From NCBI GenBank assembly GCA_013398955.1, contig VWPU01013484.1, forward strand, positions 124,001 through 188,000: 64,000 nucleotides of DNA, given 5' to 3'. How positions within the stretch are numbered: the first letter of the stretch is position 1; each line of letters begins with the position of its first letter. This document shows positions 1 through 11,776 of the stretch, in pieces. The notes below the pieces were generated by a model. It was not told where the DNA came from. It was given only the letters and a program-made list of their open reading frames with translations, and made no database searches. A program made the position numbers and the translations under genes. The stretch is from Callaeas wilsoni (lineage: Eukaryota > Chordata > Aves > Passeriformes > Callaeidae).

Positions 1-3000
1 GGAATATAGGGTCAGCAAAGAAAATATTGACGTTAGAAGGAGGAATGAAGTCCAAGTGAAGCACCTCATGGATACCAGGTATCATGGAGTTTCCATTATT
101 TATTGCATTAATCTTGGCAGTCTTTATTGCACTTTTGTTAAATTTACTTTGTGTGCTCTAAAGAAGTTAGGATTTGACCAAGGTAACAGTGTGTCTCAGA
201 GAAGAGAACTAAATAGTCTTAATACTAATTAAACAGTACTGCATATTTCTCTTTGGCCATCCAAAACCACAGAGTTTTGTGGTGGACTTCAAATAGGCAG
301 CTGCAGAAAAAAATAGGATGCAAAATGCAGCTTGTGAGATGCAAAAGATAAAAAATTGTTTGGTACATACTAAGATTAACATTAAAGGAAGATAATCTGA
401 TACCAGAAAGGTAGAGGGATTTAGTTGTTCTGGGCTGAGGTTTGGTTTTGGGGTTTATTGTTTTTAATTCAGTCAGAACATCTGAGAGATATTTGAAAAT
501 CATGGCTAATCACCAGTCACAGCTGCATGAGAATTTTGTCTAGTACAGTGAAAAAGCTGGTCAGTCTGCCAAACCAAGTCAAATGTTTTAGATCCTCTGA
601 ACCTGTATTATACTTGCCCTAGTCAAATTGGGAAGTGTGAGAAACAGTGCAAGTCATTACCAGTTACATTTAAAACAGGAGGGAAAAGGAAAACACAGAA
701 AACTGAAGGGCAGTCAACCCAAAATTCTTGGTAAAAAAGTATTCAGTCTGTAGATAAATAGATAGAAAAGGTGCAGTAGGGATTGTCAGGACCACAGCTG
801 GATATGAAACCAGACTCAAAACTCTGCAGTGGTTCACTAGGAGCAGGAGGGTTTTTCAATGGGAAGCAGGGACTGAGTTTTAAATAACAAAGTTATTTTT
901 TAAATAAAAAAGAACAAAATGTAATTAACTTATTTCATGTTGGTTAATGAAACACAAGATGCTAGATAGATTCTGTGAAATAATACATCATATACAAAGA
1001 ATATTACATGTCAAATGGTGCAGTTCTGCCTGGGTTTGAAAGGTTTTTTTTAAAAAATTAAGTAAATATTTCTAATATTTACTTTGGTGAAATAGTAATG
1101 TTTTTTGCCAAACTGAATTGTCTTGGTAAACTAATATCTTCAGTAATATTCTGGCTCAGATATTGCTAGAGTTTAAACTTGAACAAAGTTGCCAGTACTT
1201 CAGAGGACAAGATTAGAATTCAGTATTTTTCTCAAAGCATGGAAGAATTGGCTAGACCTGTTATAATGCCAAACCACAGCCCTGTGTTACAGGTTTGGAG
1301 ATTATTTTTTCCCCTTGTAATTTTTAACTTCTCTCATGCACTAGAGACTTCTCACAGATGTCCTGGCAATCATGGTGGGCTATGCCAGTTCCTATTAATG
1401 GTACTGAGGCTGTTTCAGATGCCTGTGCCCTATTAACATGCCTATGACTAAACTGATCACAACATGTATTTTCTCCTGTGATGGACTGACAGAGACCACT
1501 GGGATTTAAACACATTCCTCTGTTATGAAGAACATGTCTTGCTTCCAGGGATTGTTTGGCAATTTCATCAGGAAATCTGTCACCGTTTGGGGGTTTCAGA
1601 GCATAGCCACCACCCTCTGTGGCCCCAGCTCCTCCTTTGTTGTCCTGATATTTTCCTGTAGTAGGACTGCAGAATGTTAAAAAGTAGCACAGCTTAATTT
1701 CTAGAAGGAGTTAAGAGAAATAAGGGGGATAGCCTTGTCACAGAAACAGTCGAACACTAAAAAACATGACCTGATGGAGAAAAATTAAAATTGAAAGAAA
1801 AGTGTACAATTTATTTGTAAGAGAGGATGTAGGCAGGGACACGCTGAGGTGTCCTGAGGATGAGTCCTCTTAGCTAGAAATTTGTACACTTGAGGATACG
1901 AAAAAGCAGTAGAACATGAGATCTCGAAGATGGGAAATGTAATGAAGCTTAGGGGAAGCTTCCTTTCTATTTGTTTGCTGTTTCTGTCTAACCTGAATTA
2001 CCCCTTCCATGATTTTTGCTTTGTTACAGTAGATAAAACCATGGAATTGTTTAATAGGTAGGTTGCATTTTCTCCATTACTGGTGGCTTTAAAGAAAAGA
2101 TTAAGACAGGGATGTATCAGGTAGAGCTGAATTTGGGTTTTCTCAGCATCCAAAGTATCTTTTTAATATCTTTTACAGACTGCAGTTGCCACAAAATAAT
2201 ATTTCATTCCTTTAAGCTGTGGAAGTATTTTTAAATAATTGTATAAATAAATGCATTGATTTACAAATAATAGTTACAGTTTTGTTTTAATTCTGGTTTC
2301 TCTGTTTCTGGATGACCTTTTTAGAATGTGCAGGACCAAAGGACTTTCAGAACAGTTCTGTAATTGTCTTAATAGGGAATATACTGCAGTATAATATGCT
2401 GCAATAATAAGGAATATGCTGCTTGGGGAAACTAAGCAGTGCAACCTGAAGAATAAGAATCCAAATAGTTTTTTCTGCCTAGCTTGTTTTTATATGCTTG
2501 CAAGGAAGCAACAGCATACAGTTGTCCTATAACATTGTTATGGGCCAATTCCAATGACATGTAACCTTCTCGTTTTTAAAGTCTCTATCAGCTCAGCTTT
2601 TAAATAATGGAAAACTTTTCTGTATTTTGTTTATACAGACACAGGATTCAAATTTATCAGTTTCCTTCCCTTCCATTTAATAGAAAGTTCACAGCACTTA
2701 CTCTAGCTCCTTCCAAGACTTTGGTACAAATACTTCTTTATACTGAAAGAACATCTGAAGTCCTGGACTCATGAACCTTTTAATCCTTTAGATGACAGAA
2801 AATTGTTTTGAATCTTGCTTCTGCTTTGGGAGAGCTGGAATTTCTGATACTACAAAAGAAAATGCCCAAACTTGCCTACAGACAGCTGATGCCTGAATTC
2901 TGCACACAATTCTGTGTGCAGAATTGCTGCCTCGCAAGGGATGATTTGCCAAACTTGCATGTGTTTCTGAGCTATTCTGTGACTCTAATCAAACAAAACC

Positions 3001-6000
3001 ATAAGTATTAGGAAACTACAGAAATCTCAATAACAGAAGTTTTATTTTGGACTAGTACAGCCCATAGAACTAATTTGTATTTCATTAGTTTTACATGTAG
3101 AAGGTAAAATACCTTTGAAAACTAATTTGATAAAACAGATTGTGTCCTTTTGCAGTTCAGATTGGTGAATAAAGGTTTTGCGAAATGATCACTGTAGTGT
3201 GAGGCTGTGGGGTTTAGTGCCACCTTTTTCGGCTCTCACCCCCAGAACAAAAAGCCTATGGCCATGGCATCTCTACAGCTAAATTTGTGTCAGAACTATT
3301 TTTCCTTTAACTCTGTGGCAGGAACTTTAATGCCAAATCAAGTCAATATTAGTCATGCTTTACTTTACATAGGAGCGGAGATGTCATTTGTTCTTCCACT
3401 GCCAGAAAAAGCCCTGTCTCTTTCTGGGGACCATCCCCCCTGTCCTGGCTTCTTTCACAGATGGACAGTTGTGTGTCAGTGCTTGGGCTGGATCGATCTT
3501 GTATTACTGGGTTATCTGAGAGCTAGCAGACACTGAATTTATGTTCACAAAGCCATGGCTTGTGTCTCACGCCCATTGCTTTGTTGTGGTAGTATGCATC
3601 ACAAATGGGATTTGGAGTCTCAGATATGTTTAACTGCTTGGTGCTATGAAGTTTTGGCAATTTGAATTACTTTGTGACACAATGAAGCTTGAAGAATCCT
3701 ACCTGTAGTTTTCTCTTTATTGGTAGAACAATGAATTCATGAATTTAGGAAAAGATGCATTTATTTAATGTTAGCTTTATGTTCTTTTATCCCTTGGTGA
3801 CTGTCCTACTTAGGTCAATAAGACAATAAAATTGGTACTTTAAAAAAAAAAATCAAAACCAGGGAACTGAAAGATCTTTCAGCATATTGTGGTGGAAGAA
3901 ATGCATTGTTATAATTTCACTGTATGTTGCTCACTCTTTCATCAGGCTTCCACCTGGCGTATCTAAAGCTAGAGTTCTTTGTTTTAGTGCTTGTTTTGGC
4001 TTGACTCAGTCTTAAGACTGGAGTCTTATATATGGTTCTAACAAAAGTGGTCCTTGTCTCGTAGCTGGATGCATAGGCTTAGGTCTATAGTTTAGTCTGG
4101 ATGTATACCATAAGGCTGAATGGTAAAAGTACACATGTAGTGAAATTCTACAGTGGTTTTCATTGTAGGAATAAGACATACTGTTTCCTTACAGGATTTG
4201 CAGTTACTTGCATAGTCTTGTTTGACACTTAAAAATAGCAATAATTAATGGGAGATGATGTTTCTACTTCTAATGAGGCAGGAATTCATATTTACTGTTC
4301 AGGGCTGGGGGAATCAGTAAAAATCTGGAAAGCTGCAATCAAAACAGTGAAGCCAGAAGCAAATGGATTAAAGGCCTTTTGAGTTGTGTTGGCACTTTTC
4401 CTTTTTGAGAAGGTTTTTAAACTAACAGCTTGAGCTGCATAAACTTGAAATATTTCTCAAGTGTTTGTTTATGTGAATTGCTTTCTAATGAGGTCATAGC
4501 TGTTTTCCCGGACACAGTGGTATTTCCTCCTTTTGCTCCTATTTTTTATGCTGCTCTCTACATTATGCCTTGAAGACAGAACAGGCTTATAAAAATCAAA
4601 CATTGCTCAGGATACTTCCAAGTTTCAACTTTAATGCTTTACAATCATTTCAAATGACTGAAGGCTGGACCTCAGTATAAGCGTATGTGGAAAGAAGTAC
4701 TTGAAATGCTTTAAAAAAAACCTGTATCATTGTCAAGAGAAACTCAGATGTAAGGTTTTTAGCTCCCAAAAGTTAAGAGAATTGGGATGGATTGAAAGGA
4801 ATCTGCAAATGCTGATTTTTCATTTAAATATATTTCATCTTCCATGTGAGATTGATCACTAAGCAAACGAAGAATCACCTGACCATAAAGTGGGCACAGT
4901 TTTCAGCTCTATGTGTCTAGGCATTACATATGTAAGTAAATAGTCTTTACCATCTGTTCTGCAGAAATCAGAAACATGGACAACTGTCCCTTCTTTTCTT
5001 TGCTCTTTGCTTCAAATGCAATGAAACATGTTGGGTTTACCTACAGTATTTGATTATGTTGCTGAAGTAAATAGCTTCCTGTTTGCAGAACCGTTGTTTT
5101 TTCAGACTGCTAGATTTACAGCTTCTGAAAAAAACAGACTGGTGAACTAGATACTGCTGTACTTCAGGTGGCTGCTTTCACATATTTTGAGCTAGTGTCA
5201 TAGGAGGCCAAAATTTTATTCTGAAATGGGGAAGAGGGAGGGGGCTTAAGTCGTTGAGTTATATAATGATGATGCTGTGAAGTCATGATTTCCTAATGAC
5301 TAATGTGGAGTACTATAGTTGAACATAAATCTGGGGTGTTTTTTCTACAGTGTCTTGAGTCACAATGATTCAGCCCTGAGCCACGGGGCTACACAATGTC
5401 GTGGAGGGGGGATCAGTTGGATTCGTTGAACTGAGTGGGCTTTGCTGGCAATATGTGGTGCTGGTTGGTTCATAGGTGTGGGGTAACTGCAAGGTCAAAA
5501 CTTCTATGAAGACCTTACGATATATACAGGATGTGTAGATCTTCTTCATAATCTGGAACTAAATGTCTTTGGTATAAAATAATAATAATAATGAGAAAAA
5601 GCTGATAAATCTGCAAACTGTTTCATTGGTTTAATTAGCATCTTTTTTTCCTTTTTTTTTTGAATGTTAACAAAGTAAATGGGAAATGTTCTTCCCAAAA
5701 TACTTCAAAATTCTGATAGGCTCTTAGTTTCCCACAAGTTTGTCTTTAATTATATGTCAAGGCTCTGCTGTAGATGGAGGCATACAAGAAATACCCATCT
5801 ATGTTTTTGAAACACTAAAGTGATCATGTAACTATTATTACAATTGAGGGTTTTTTTTTTTTTTGTGGGAAGTATGGTTATGAGCTGGCTATTACAGCTC
5901 CAGGTTGCTTGAAAAAAGAAGTGTTCAGTTCTGCATAACAGATCATGCAGTCACAAAATGTTTGGGGTTTGGGTTGGTTTTTTTTTTTTTAACCTATTGG

Positions 6001-6461
6001 TTGGACAGCTTTAGTGCAGTTTATCCACCTGAGTACCAAGTCCTACAGAGAGGAAGATTACACTTAAAAGACATCAGAAACTGTCTTTTTAAAACAGAAA
6101 AACATATTGTTTCATGTGCTGAAATTTGAAGTAAATTCAACCTCATCAGGAATGAGAAATATTTAACACCTACAAAGAAATACCAGTGCTGCAGCCTTTG
6201 TCCAGGATTTTAATTTTTTTTAATTGAGGTTTAATTGTAGACAGTTGCTCTGAAGGTAATTTTGAACAGCATTTTATTTTCTTCCATTGTGGAAACAGAA
6301 AATAGAATACATCGTGTTCTTAAAATGAAATTGTATTTGAGTTTACAAAATGAAAGAAAAATCAACTCTTTTATATCTGTTTTTGTCAGTAGCAACATAA
6401 GCTTAACTATTTTCTGTTTAACTGTATCTGTGAAATACTTTTTTTCTTTTCCTTCTTTCAG
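1..6461 (+). other. CRIM1: CRIM1 intron, 3' part (upstream exon outside window)
   Basis: This AT-rich sequence has no exon-like open frame that has both splice sites and family similarity. It ends in a strong polypyrimidine tract and CAG acceptor at 6459-6461. It holds short A/T homopolymers (T runs near 5651, 5850 and 5979), a short AAT run near 5577-5591, and a perfect hairpin at 2896-2925 listed separately. No mobile element was recognised. The phase 1 acceptor implies that the upstream exon ends on the first base of a codon. Confidence 0.8.
2896..2925. repeat. perfect 13-bp inverted repeat with 4-nt loop
   Basis: The left arm AATTCTGCACACA (2896-2908) is the exact reverse complement of the right arm TGTGTGCAGAATT (2913-2925), separated by ATTC. 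In RNA or extruded DNA it would fold as a 13-bp stem. It is too short for a microRNA precursor and carries no T run that would suggest a Pol III transcript. Function unknown. Confidence 0.85.
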
Positions 6462-6644
6462 AAGTGAAGCCGACTTGCATATTTAACAGCATGGAATATT
6501 ATGATGGAGACATGTTTCGGATGGATGCTTGTCGATTTTGTCGGTGCCAAGGGGGAGTCTCTATTTGTTTCTCTGCCCAGTGTGGTGAGCTACACTGCGA
6601 CAGGTACTATGTGCCAGAAGGAGAGTGCTGCCCTGTGTGTGAAG
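6462..6644 (+). CDS. CRIM1: CRIM1 exon (human exon 6 equivalent): VWC domain 1
   Basis: This 183-nt exon encodes the first von Willebrand factor C (chordin-like) repeat, which in CRIM1 binds BMP ligands outside the cell or in the secretory path. It starts after a long pyrimidine tract and CAG (6459-6461) with the last two bases of a Glu codon. It ends GAAG before donor GTACAG, so both ends are phase 1. The ten VWC cysteines are present in order: one near the N-terminus, a CxxCxC cluster (CRFCRC), three singles, then CCPVC at the end. The peptide matches human CRIM1 from about residue 331 to 391 almost residue for residue, including YYDGDMFRMD and YYVPEGECCPVCE. The donor lacks G at +5 and is the weaker splice site of the pair. 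Identification is firm. Confidence 0.97.
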
Positions 6645-9600
6645 GTACAGTCTCTTTTTAATCCTGTCTGCTTTTAATTCTGCTGCCTTGTTTTTATTTG
6701 CCTGTTCAATGGAAATGAGCAAACAAGGGCTTTTTGTCTTCTGAAGTTTGCAGATTCCTCCATAACTCAGTTTATTTCTACATTTTTCCTGTGCCTGAGT
6801 GTGCTGTCATGTTCTTTGCAGTGTTTTTCTGACCTTGACACTACTTCTTAGACATGGTCAAGTGTGCAGTGCTTTTTGGGGGGCCTTCTTGACAAACAAC
6901 ATAAAAAACTATTTCTAATTTCTGCACAGACATTTAGACTGCCATCTCCAGAGCTGCAGTTGTGGCTGTGAGACAAATTTCTATTGCTTTGCAGCCTGCT
7001 TCTTATTCTGTTTGGCTAGAGTAACGCACACAACTTCTTTCCTCTACAATTATAGCAAAGCAATGGGGCAGCAATCTGACATCAATGTTTTTCTCTTCCT
7101 CCTTTGCCCTACTGACAGCCTTGCTATGCCTGCAGTCCTCCTAAAAAGGGCTCTGTGGGAAATTTCACATTGACCCTCTCGCTTATATTAGAAAGTATTG
7201 CAGGCATCTTCTGCTGGAAACAACCAGAATTCCAGCCAAGGAAGATGGGGTGAATCTGTGCACTTGGATCTTGCCGCAATGCGGGTCAGGTTATGGCCAC
7301 CAGGTAGTCAAAACGCCTGTGAAGCACTTTTAGTCTCTTTGTTTAAATGTGAACATAGGAATATCTTCTCCGTAAGTGAAATCACATGGAAACCTATAAT
7401 CTCCTCCTCAGAGGAATCTAGTAATTCACGTGAATTTCAAAAACTCTGCGGTCTCCTTAATATAGTTCCTTGCAGAAGCAAATAAGCTTACAAGAGCCTT
7501 GATGCTGTAAGGAAAAAAAAGTAAATCTGTGCTATACTGTCATTTAATGACAAGTTGAAAAAGTCTAGAGAAGGCATGTCTGATGTGGTGACCCCCCCCA
7601 CCCGCCAAGTAAGTGCAGATCTACTCCTGAAGAAATTGCTGTATGAGCTGCTGACTTTATAGAATATATAAAATCTCTTTGGTTCATTTCCTATAATTAC
7701 TATTTTTTCTTATATGTGGATATTCCAAGATTTGGTGTTATGAAATTATTGTGACGCTATATATAGATATATAAATAATGTATCTATATATCTGCTCTAT
7801 CTGTCCTCTTTATCCTATCCAAATATGGGTGCTGATTTTCCACATTGAATTTGCAGTTCTAGATATGTCCTTTATCCTCTTTGATGATTTAAATATTCAG
7901 CTACCTTATTACTTATCAATAAATTGTTCTGTCATATCCCCATACCATGTTAAAATTTGATTTTTCAATTTTTGCAACCTTTGAATCAGACTAGCAAAAC
8001 ATTAAATTTGAAATGGACCTGATAAGATTTCATTTCAGGTTGATAAGTTGGTGTGTATTAGTCTGCAGTGGAAATTTCTTCTTTAAGACAGGTCCTTAGT
8101 AAGAATGAAATTGATAATGATTTATAATTATCGAGTAGTCTTTTTTTTCTAGTAATGACTGTGGCTTAATGCCGAGTTACGGAGTCCTTCGTCAAACCAC
8201 CTGGTGCTATTTGTCTTGCTTGTTTCTGTTGTGTGTTCTTCTGATAGGGGTTATGGCACTAAATGAAGGAAGTCTGATTTCTGACTTCTGAATGATTGGA
8301 TAGTAAGATACATGGTGGTTTTTACTAGAAATCCCTCTTGATTTAGTGGCATTCTTTTAAGTGAGCCTAGACAGCTGGCTCCATTAACATATTACAATTT
8401 TCTTTGTTCCTTTAACCACTTTAAAAAAAAAATTTTAAAAAAGGTGTCTCCGGTCCCTTTTTAAATAACTTGGGTAAAGCTGACACCTAAATTGGCAAAG
8501 TATGTATTTTAAATGGGCCGAACATATCAGCCCACCCATTCATACTTTTGTAGTTGTTGAAGAACTGGCATTTTTTCTACCTGCTCTTCTTCTGTTGAGT
8601 ATTTCATGACTGGTTTTCAAGGTGATTAGTTGCTTCCTACTAATATTTACTTGATTGTGGAAATATCAAGAAATATAAAGCTTTTTTTTCTCCAAGAATT
8701 CTGAAATGGCAAGTAGTAAATTTGGTGTGAGTCGTGTAGTACAGGCAAAAGCCCTTCTTGATTTAACTCCAGGAGTTCTTTCTCAGAGTTCTGTAGGCTA
8801 TATCAGCATTAGGAGATGTAATTTGCTGGACTCAATTTATAGTTTTAAACACTACTGACCTTTTAAGGCTGCCAGGAGCTTTGTGCTTTGAGTTGCATAG
8901 AAGACTTGTAAATAGCGTAAGTCTTGTATGCCTTTTCTGTGCTCTTTCTATATTCCTCTGTCAATCAGAATCCTGTACATAAGTTGAATGATAAAATTCA
9001 CTTCATTTGGCTAGGTCAAAACAGATATTTACAGATGCAAGGTCATCCTAAAACATGAAAGGTGCAAAGTTAAAAATTTAGAATGCATTTTAATTTTTAA
9101 ATGCCTTATTTTCACAAACATTTGGTTTTAGGCTTAATCAGAATTTTACTAGAATTCTGAATACCAATACTGCTCAGGATGGGGATGACGTTGTGTGCAG
9201 TTTCACTGCAAATGTTTAGAGTGTCATAAAGTGGCTTGGAATAAGATAACAGCTACTGGCGCTGCTACAGGTTTTATCTACACTCAAAATGCATTGTCTT
9301 CCTTCCAAAGGGGAGTGATGAAACTTCAAAGAAATAATCCACGTTTTATTCAGTCCTTTTTTTCCTTCAGATAGGACATCTTACTTCTCCCAAGTCCTTC
9401 CAACTTAACACTCCTGGAAAATAAACTTATAATAAATCACTTGTGCTTATTTGATGTCTGCTAAAAAAGATGTTTTCAGTTGTGTTTATTGCTTTTAATA
9501 TATTAAATTTGCTTTAATATGTAATTTGTAGTATTGCTTGCTTTGCAAACCTGACCTACTTACTCTACATTCTCAAATACTTAATTTTGGAGCCTGACAG

Positions 9601-10204
9601 TTAGCTTTTATTAGCCACCATGATAAGTTGTATACATTCATATAATGTATATATCTTTTTAACTGTTAATATCAGTGCTACTTGCCACGTCTCTGGAGTA
9701 CTATTATTTGTGAAGAGTAAAAGCTGCTTTTATTTCCAGTAATGGATTAGTATATTCAGACTTGCATGGAACTTGAGGAGAAATCTTACATAAAGTATGC
9801 TCCCTAAAATTCTGTAATTTAAATACCCAGATCTTAATTTGATTGCTAGTAGGTAAGTGGGACTTGTGGCTTTCAAGGGGAAAAAACTTCAACTGAAATG
9901 AAATTGAAAACTGACCCTGTTCAAAAAGCTAGTGTATCTGCAAAGCTGGGATGAGGTGTAGATTAAGGCACTCTTACTGTTCCAGCAACAAATGTGCCAG
10001 AGGCCTCATCTTTGCTCATGGTGTAAAATAGCGATGTGATGGTGACACGAGTCATTCCAATGGGTCATTTAGATGTTTTCAATTTCCTTCAGAAAGTCGG
10101 TACAAAAAAAGAACCAGTAGATCCAAGAACTGTTTTGTTCTAAACAACAAAATCAAAAAATTAAAACATTAAGCCTCATTCTCTTGCAATTGCTCTCATT
10201 TCAG
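6645..10204 (+). other. CRIM1: CRIM1 intron between VWC1 and VWC2 exons
   Basis: This 3.56 kb phase 1 intron runs from GTACAG to TTTCAG. It is AT-rich. It holds a C-rich patch (ACCCCCCCCACCCG near 7590) and an AT-rich TATA/TAGATA patch near 7755-7795. No mobile element, RNA gene or further coding exon was recognised. Intronic open frames such as 7198-7485 lack family similarity and correct splice context. Confidence 0.8.
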
Positions 10205-10402
10205 ACCCACTTTATCCAGTCAATAACCCTGCTGGCTGCTATGCCAATGGTCAGATCCAAGCTCACGGCGACCGCTGGCGAGAGGACGACTGCACGTTCT
10301 GCCAGTGCATCAATGGGGATCCGCACTGCGTGGCAACGGCCTGCGGACAGAGCTGCCTAAACCCTGTCAAGGTCCCCGGGGAGTGCTGCCCCGTGTGTGA
10401 AG
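10205..10402 (+). CDS. CRIM1: CRIM1 exon (human exon 7 equivalent): VWC domain 2
   Basis: This 198-nt exon lies between TTTCAG and a strong donor GTAAGA and is phase 1 at both ends. It begins with a short linker (Asp-Pro-Leu-Tyr-Pro), then the second VWC repeat with ten cysteines: GCY, the CTFCQC cluster, three singles, then ECCPVC. GDRWREDDCTFCQC and NPVKVPGECCPVCE are near-identical to human CRIM1 (about residues 392-457). It is GC-richer and has more CpG than the flanking introns, as expected for conserved coding sequence. The frame joins the previous exon's G to AC to restore Asp. Since length is a multiple of three and the phases are symmetric, skipping it would delete one repeat without a frameshift. 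Confidence 0.97.
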
Positions 10403-10822
10403 GTAAGACTGGTATTTCCTCTCATTTGGCTTTGGTCTGTCACGGCTGCTGCTTACCTGCCAATTCTCAGCTTACTTTACAATTTTGGAGGATTGAAGAA
10501 GCTGGTACGGTGTTGGCTGGTTACTGAATAAATTACTGATGGCAGAAAACATCAGCATGGTTTAACTACACCTGTATGTTGGCAATCCCTGGTATTCTTT
10601 TGGCACAAAGAGTATAGTGAGAGGTGGTTAAGATCAGCATTATTTGCTAATTTTTCTCTTAGCTTTGCTTAAACCTTATTAATAAATATCGGAGAAGTTA
10701 GAAGGTCAACATGTTTATCGCTAGGTATTCCTGTTGATTGAATTATTCCTGTTTTCTTCTCCATCACTGTCATTTAGTTGCAACTAAAAATGTCTTTGTA
10801 TGACATAGTTTGATATTGGACG

Positions 10823-10864
10823 TAATTATTTCAGTGAAACATATAATTATTTCAGTGAAACATA
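10823..10864. repeat. perfect 21-bp tandem duplication, two copies
   Basis: The unit beginning TAATTATTTCAGTGAAAC is repeated twice head to tail (10823-10843 and 10844-10864) with no mismatch. Identity between the copies suggests a recent local duplication. Each copy contains a TAATTA core, the kind of site homeodomain proteins recognise, but that is common in AT-rich DNA and no function is claimed. Confidence 0.9.
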
Positions 10865-11740
10865 TAAAAAGGAGATAGATTTATTTTTCAAGAGTACAAT
10901 TATTTTTTCATCTGTTTGTGGAAATACATTTATATGGTATAACTGACTGAGATTTAACTTAACTGTAAGGTAAAATGCTTGCCCAGCCTGACAATGGAAA
11001 TGTGAAGACTTGCAAACTGAGACATTAAGAAAATATTTTGAATTGTATATGTAAATGTACATTTAGAACTGCATTTTATGGAGTAGCTGTTCATTAGGAA
11101 AACACCAGATAAATTTAGAAATAGTTCATCTAGACCTAGAGCCATCTTCACAGTACACAAACACTTGGGGTGCTCAGTAAGTTGCCACGTAAGTTTTTGT
11201 CATTCCATCTCTGATTAAAAAAAAAAAAATTATTTTTTGTGTATCTGCGTGTGTCTCAGAGCCCTTCTTGATTTGCAGTATCCATCCAAGTAAGCTCACT
11301 TACTTTCTAGTAAGGAAACTTACTTTGTAGGATAAATCTGAGGAGCATAAGGATTTCTTACAGGTGCTCTTTAATTCCAGAGTTCACATCACTAGGTATG
11401 AAGAAGGTGTTTGATTCAATGTGTAAAAGCTGCTGGTGAATTGTACAGAATTGCATGACTTGCACTGAATTAATTTCACTGTGAAAAAGCAGGTTAACTA
11501 CTGTTAATCCCCAGTGATCACCATGGATATCGCAGAGCCTGTGCTGTCACCTCTCATTATTTAGGTGTCTGTGAGCCAGCTTGGGAGGGCAGTACAGAGA
11601 GAGAGAAGCTGATGGAAGTATTTTCAGCATATTAATACACTGAGAGGATTCTTTTCCTCTGATGAGGGAAGGATACGCAAATGTCTCTATTTTCCTCTTC
11701 CAGACTGGAGAAAATGAGAGATAATTGAATTAAATGCGCC

Positions 11741-11776
11741 CGCGCGCGTGTGTGTATATATATATATATATATATA
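11741..11776. repeat. compound dinucleotide tract (CG)4(TG)3(TA)11
   Basis: There are 36 consecutive bases of strict pyrimidine-purine alternation that pass from CG steps through TG steps to TA steps. The CG/TG half favours Z-DNA and the TA half favours melting or cruciform formation. It is probably a microsatellite in origin, and length polymorphism is likely. Confidence 0.9.
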
